From: Cellvibrionaceae bacterium
GTDB taxonomy: Bacteria > Pseudomonadota > Gammaproteobacteria > Pseudomonadales > Cellvibrionaceae
Assembly: GCA_027012915.1 (NCBI GenBank)
Contig: JALUYN010000220.1
Location: 1-15,504, forward strand
Length of the DNA stretch: 15,504 nt
Direction of reading: 5' to 3'
Shown here piece after piece: positions 14,205 to 15,504 of the stretch (its first letter is position 1; the number at the start of each line of letters is the position of its first letter). A program made the position numbers and the translations under genes. The notes beneath the pieces are model-generated. The model saw only the letters and a program-made list of their open reading frames with translations, was not told the DNA's origin and did no database searches.

Positions 14205-15504
14205 ATGCGCACTGACATAATTCGTATCTACAAGTCACTGCACACCTGGACAGGGATTATCGCTGGAATGGCGCTGTTTATTGCTTTTTATGCGGGCGCT
14301 CTGACGGTATTCAAAGAGCCTATTGCTCGCTGGGCAACACCTCCAGCCATTGGTGTTGATGCCACTCCATTGGCGGAAGTCAATCTGCTTATTCAGCAAA
14401 CCATCGATCAACACCCGGCAGCCGCCAGAGACTTTTTTATTCACTTGCAGAGCAATGAATCATTGCCGGCTCGAATGCATTGGCAGGAAGTCCCCGAAGG
14501 CGCTGATGATCATAATCTGCTGGCGTTGGAAGATTTTAATTCCAGCTTTGACGGCGATGGTAAAGTTATTATTGAACAACCCGAACTTGCCAAACTGGCT
14601 GAATTTATTGACGTTTTGCATCGGGTTATTGGCTTGCCGGTGGACGTTGATTTGACTCGCTGGGTCATGGGTATTTTTTCCGTGCTCTATTTTCTTGCGT
14701 TGATCTCAGGCGTTATTGTCCTGCTGCCAACACTGACTAAGGATTTTCTGGCGTTGCGACTGGGGAAAAAAAATCTGAAGCGTCAGTGGCTGGATACCCA
14801 CAATGTCGTCGGTATTGCCAGTTTGCCCTTCCATATCATCATTGCACTGACAGCCGCTGTATTTGCATTTCATGATCCTATCTATGGCATTCAGGGTGAA
14901 GTGGTTCATGAGCAGCCGGTTAGAGCAATATTTCGTGCGGCGCGCCCCGAACCAAAGCCCATCCGAGAACTGACGGCGTTAAAGCCGGTGGAAGAATTGT
15001 TGTCAAATGTCAAAGATGTTGCACCCGACTTCACACCGACGCTGATGCAGTACGTAACCGTTAACACCCCTTTTCCTATGCTCAGGGTCTGGGGTTATGA
15101 CAGCCGTTCATTCGGGGCGCGGGCATGGGGGGGATTTGCTGTTATGGACCCCTTCAGTGGTGAAATCATCTCCAGAGAATATTTGCCAGCCCTTCAGGAT
15201 ACTCCCAACGCTTTTATCAGCAGTTTCTTTGCCATGCACTTTGCTACTTATGGTGGATCACCGGTTCGCTGGATGTATTTCTTTCTGGGGCTGGCGGGTG
15301 CCTGGCTATTCTACAGTGGCAATCTGCTATGGGTTGAAAGCCGCCGTAAAAAGCAACGGGGCAAGGGCGCTGTTCCCGCGCAACGCCGCGACACCCGGTT
15401 AATGGCGGGAGCCACAGTGGGGGTTTGTATTGGCGCCATCTCTGGAATTTCATTGATGATGGTTGTGCACAAATGGCTGAGTGCCTTTGGTTTTAATCAA
15501 ACAC
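14205..15504 (+). CDS. PepSY-associated transmembrane protein, probable ferrisiderophore reductase (C-terminus cut by window edge)
   Basis: An inner-membrane protein of the PepSY_TM family (FoxB/PiuB/FpvG-like), thought to reduce ferric siderophores with haem-borne electrons and release iron in the periplasm. 433 residues are visible and the frame is open at the edge; relatives are often about 500 aa. Membrane segments lie at about 14-36 (after YKSLHTWTGII), about 153-175, about 202-222, about 356-376 and about 402-420. A PepSY-like periplasmic part lies between them, including MDPFSGEIISREYLP. Histidines near or in membrane segments (13, 139, 199, 210, 345) are candidate haem ligands. GGAGAGG lies seven bases before the ATG. 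It is third in the operon after the receptor and the two small membrane proteins. The PepSY call is firm; reductase activity is inference. Confidence 0.9.
   Translation, partial: MRTDIIRIYKSLHTWTGIIAGMALFIAFYAGALTVFKEPIARWATPPAIGVDATPLAEVNLLIQQTIDQHPAAARDFFIHLQSNESLPARMHWQEVPEGADDHNLLALEDFNSSFDGDGKVIIEQPELAKLAEFIDVLHRVIGLPVDVDLTRWVMGIFSVLYFLALISGVIVLLPTLTKDFLALRLGKKNLKRQWLDTHNVVGIASLPFHIIIALTAAVFAFHDPIYGIQGEVVHEQPVRAIFRAARPEPKPIRELTALKPVEELLSNVKDVAPDFTPTLMQYVTVNTPFPMLRVWGYDSRSFGARAWGGFAVMDPFSGEIISREYLPALQDTPNAFISSFFAMHFATYGGSPVRWMYFFLGLAGAWLFYSGNLLWVESRRKKQRGKGAVPAQRRDTRLMAGATVGVCIGAISGISLMMVVHKWLSAFGFNQT

Overview
The window looks like chromosomal DNA of a Gram-negative, polarly flagellated gammaproteobacterium, probably a marine or environmental lineage of the Cellvibrio/Pseudomonas type. 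This rests on the flagellar gene order fliEFGHIJ, recognisable sigma-54 and sigma-28 promoters, and a Fur-box-controlled TonB-dependent receptor. No rRNA, tRNA or CRISPR was seen, and the genus is a guess.

Left two-thirds, all on the minus strand. From right to left run fliE, fliF, fliG, fliH, fliI and fliJ, encoding the MS-ring, the C-ring switch and the export ATPase complex. They are tightly packed, with fliF/fliG and fliH/fliI overlapping. A sigma-54-type -24/-12 element and three repeated CGGCAA hexamers lie just upstream of fliE. After fliJ comes a non-coding stretch of about 365 bases. A near-consensus sigma-28 (FliA) promoter then leads into a compact chemosensory operon: a STAS-domain protein, a CheY-like receiver, a CheA histidine kinase with an unusual internal tandem repeat, and CheW, which runs off the left edge.

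Middle (about 10.26-11.4 kb). One small charged protein (56 aa, minus strand) is followed by about 0.9 kb without an intact gene. That stretch holds a hairpin, a decayed IS4-family transposase fragment (plus strand), a short decayed IS1380-like transposase fragment (minus strand), and finally a sigma-70-type promoter overlapped by a Fur box. It looks like an old insertion site separating the motility cluster from an accessory iron-uptake operon.

Right third, plus strand. A TonB-dependent outer-membrane receptor is followed by a strong hairpin, two small integral membrane proteins (DUF3325-like and DUF3649-like by layout), and a PepSY-associated transmembrane protein cut by the right edge. The natural reading is Fur-repressed uptake of a ferric siderophore through the outer membrane, with reduction at the inner membrane by the PepSY protein. 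The two small membrane proteins have no established role.

The items most worth a second look are the tandem domain in CheA with the STAS partner under sigma-28 control, the small proteins of the iron operon, and the IS scars between the two gene blocks.
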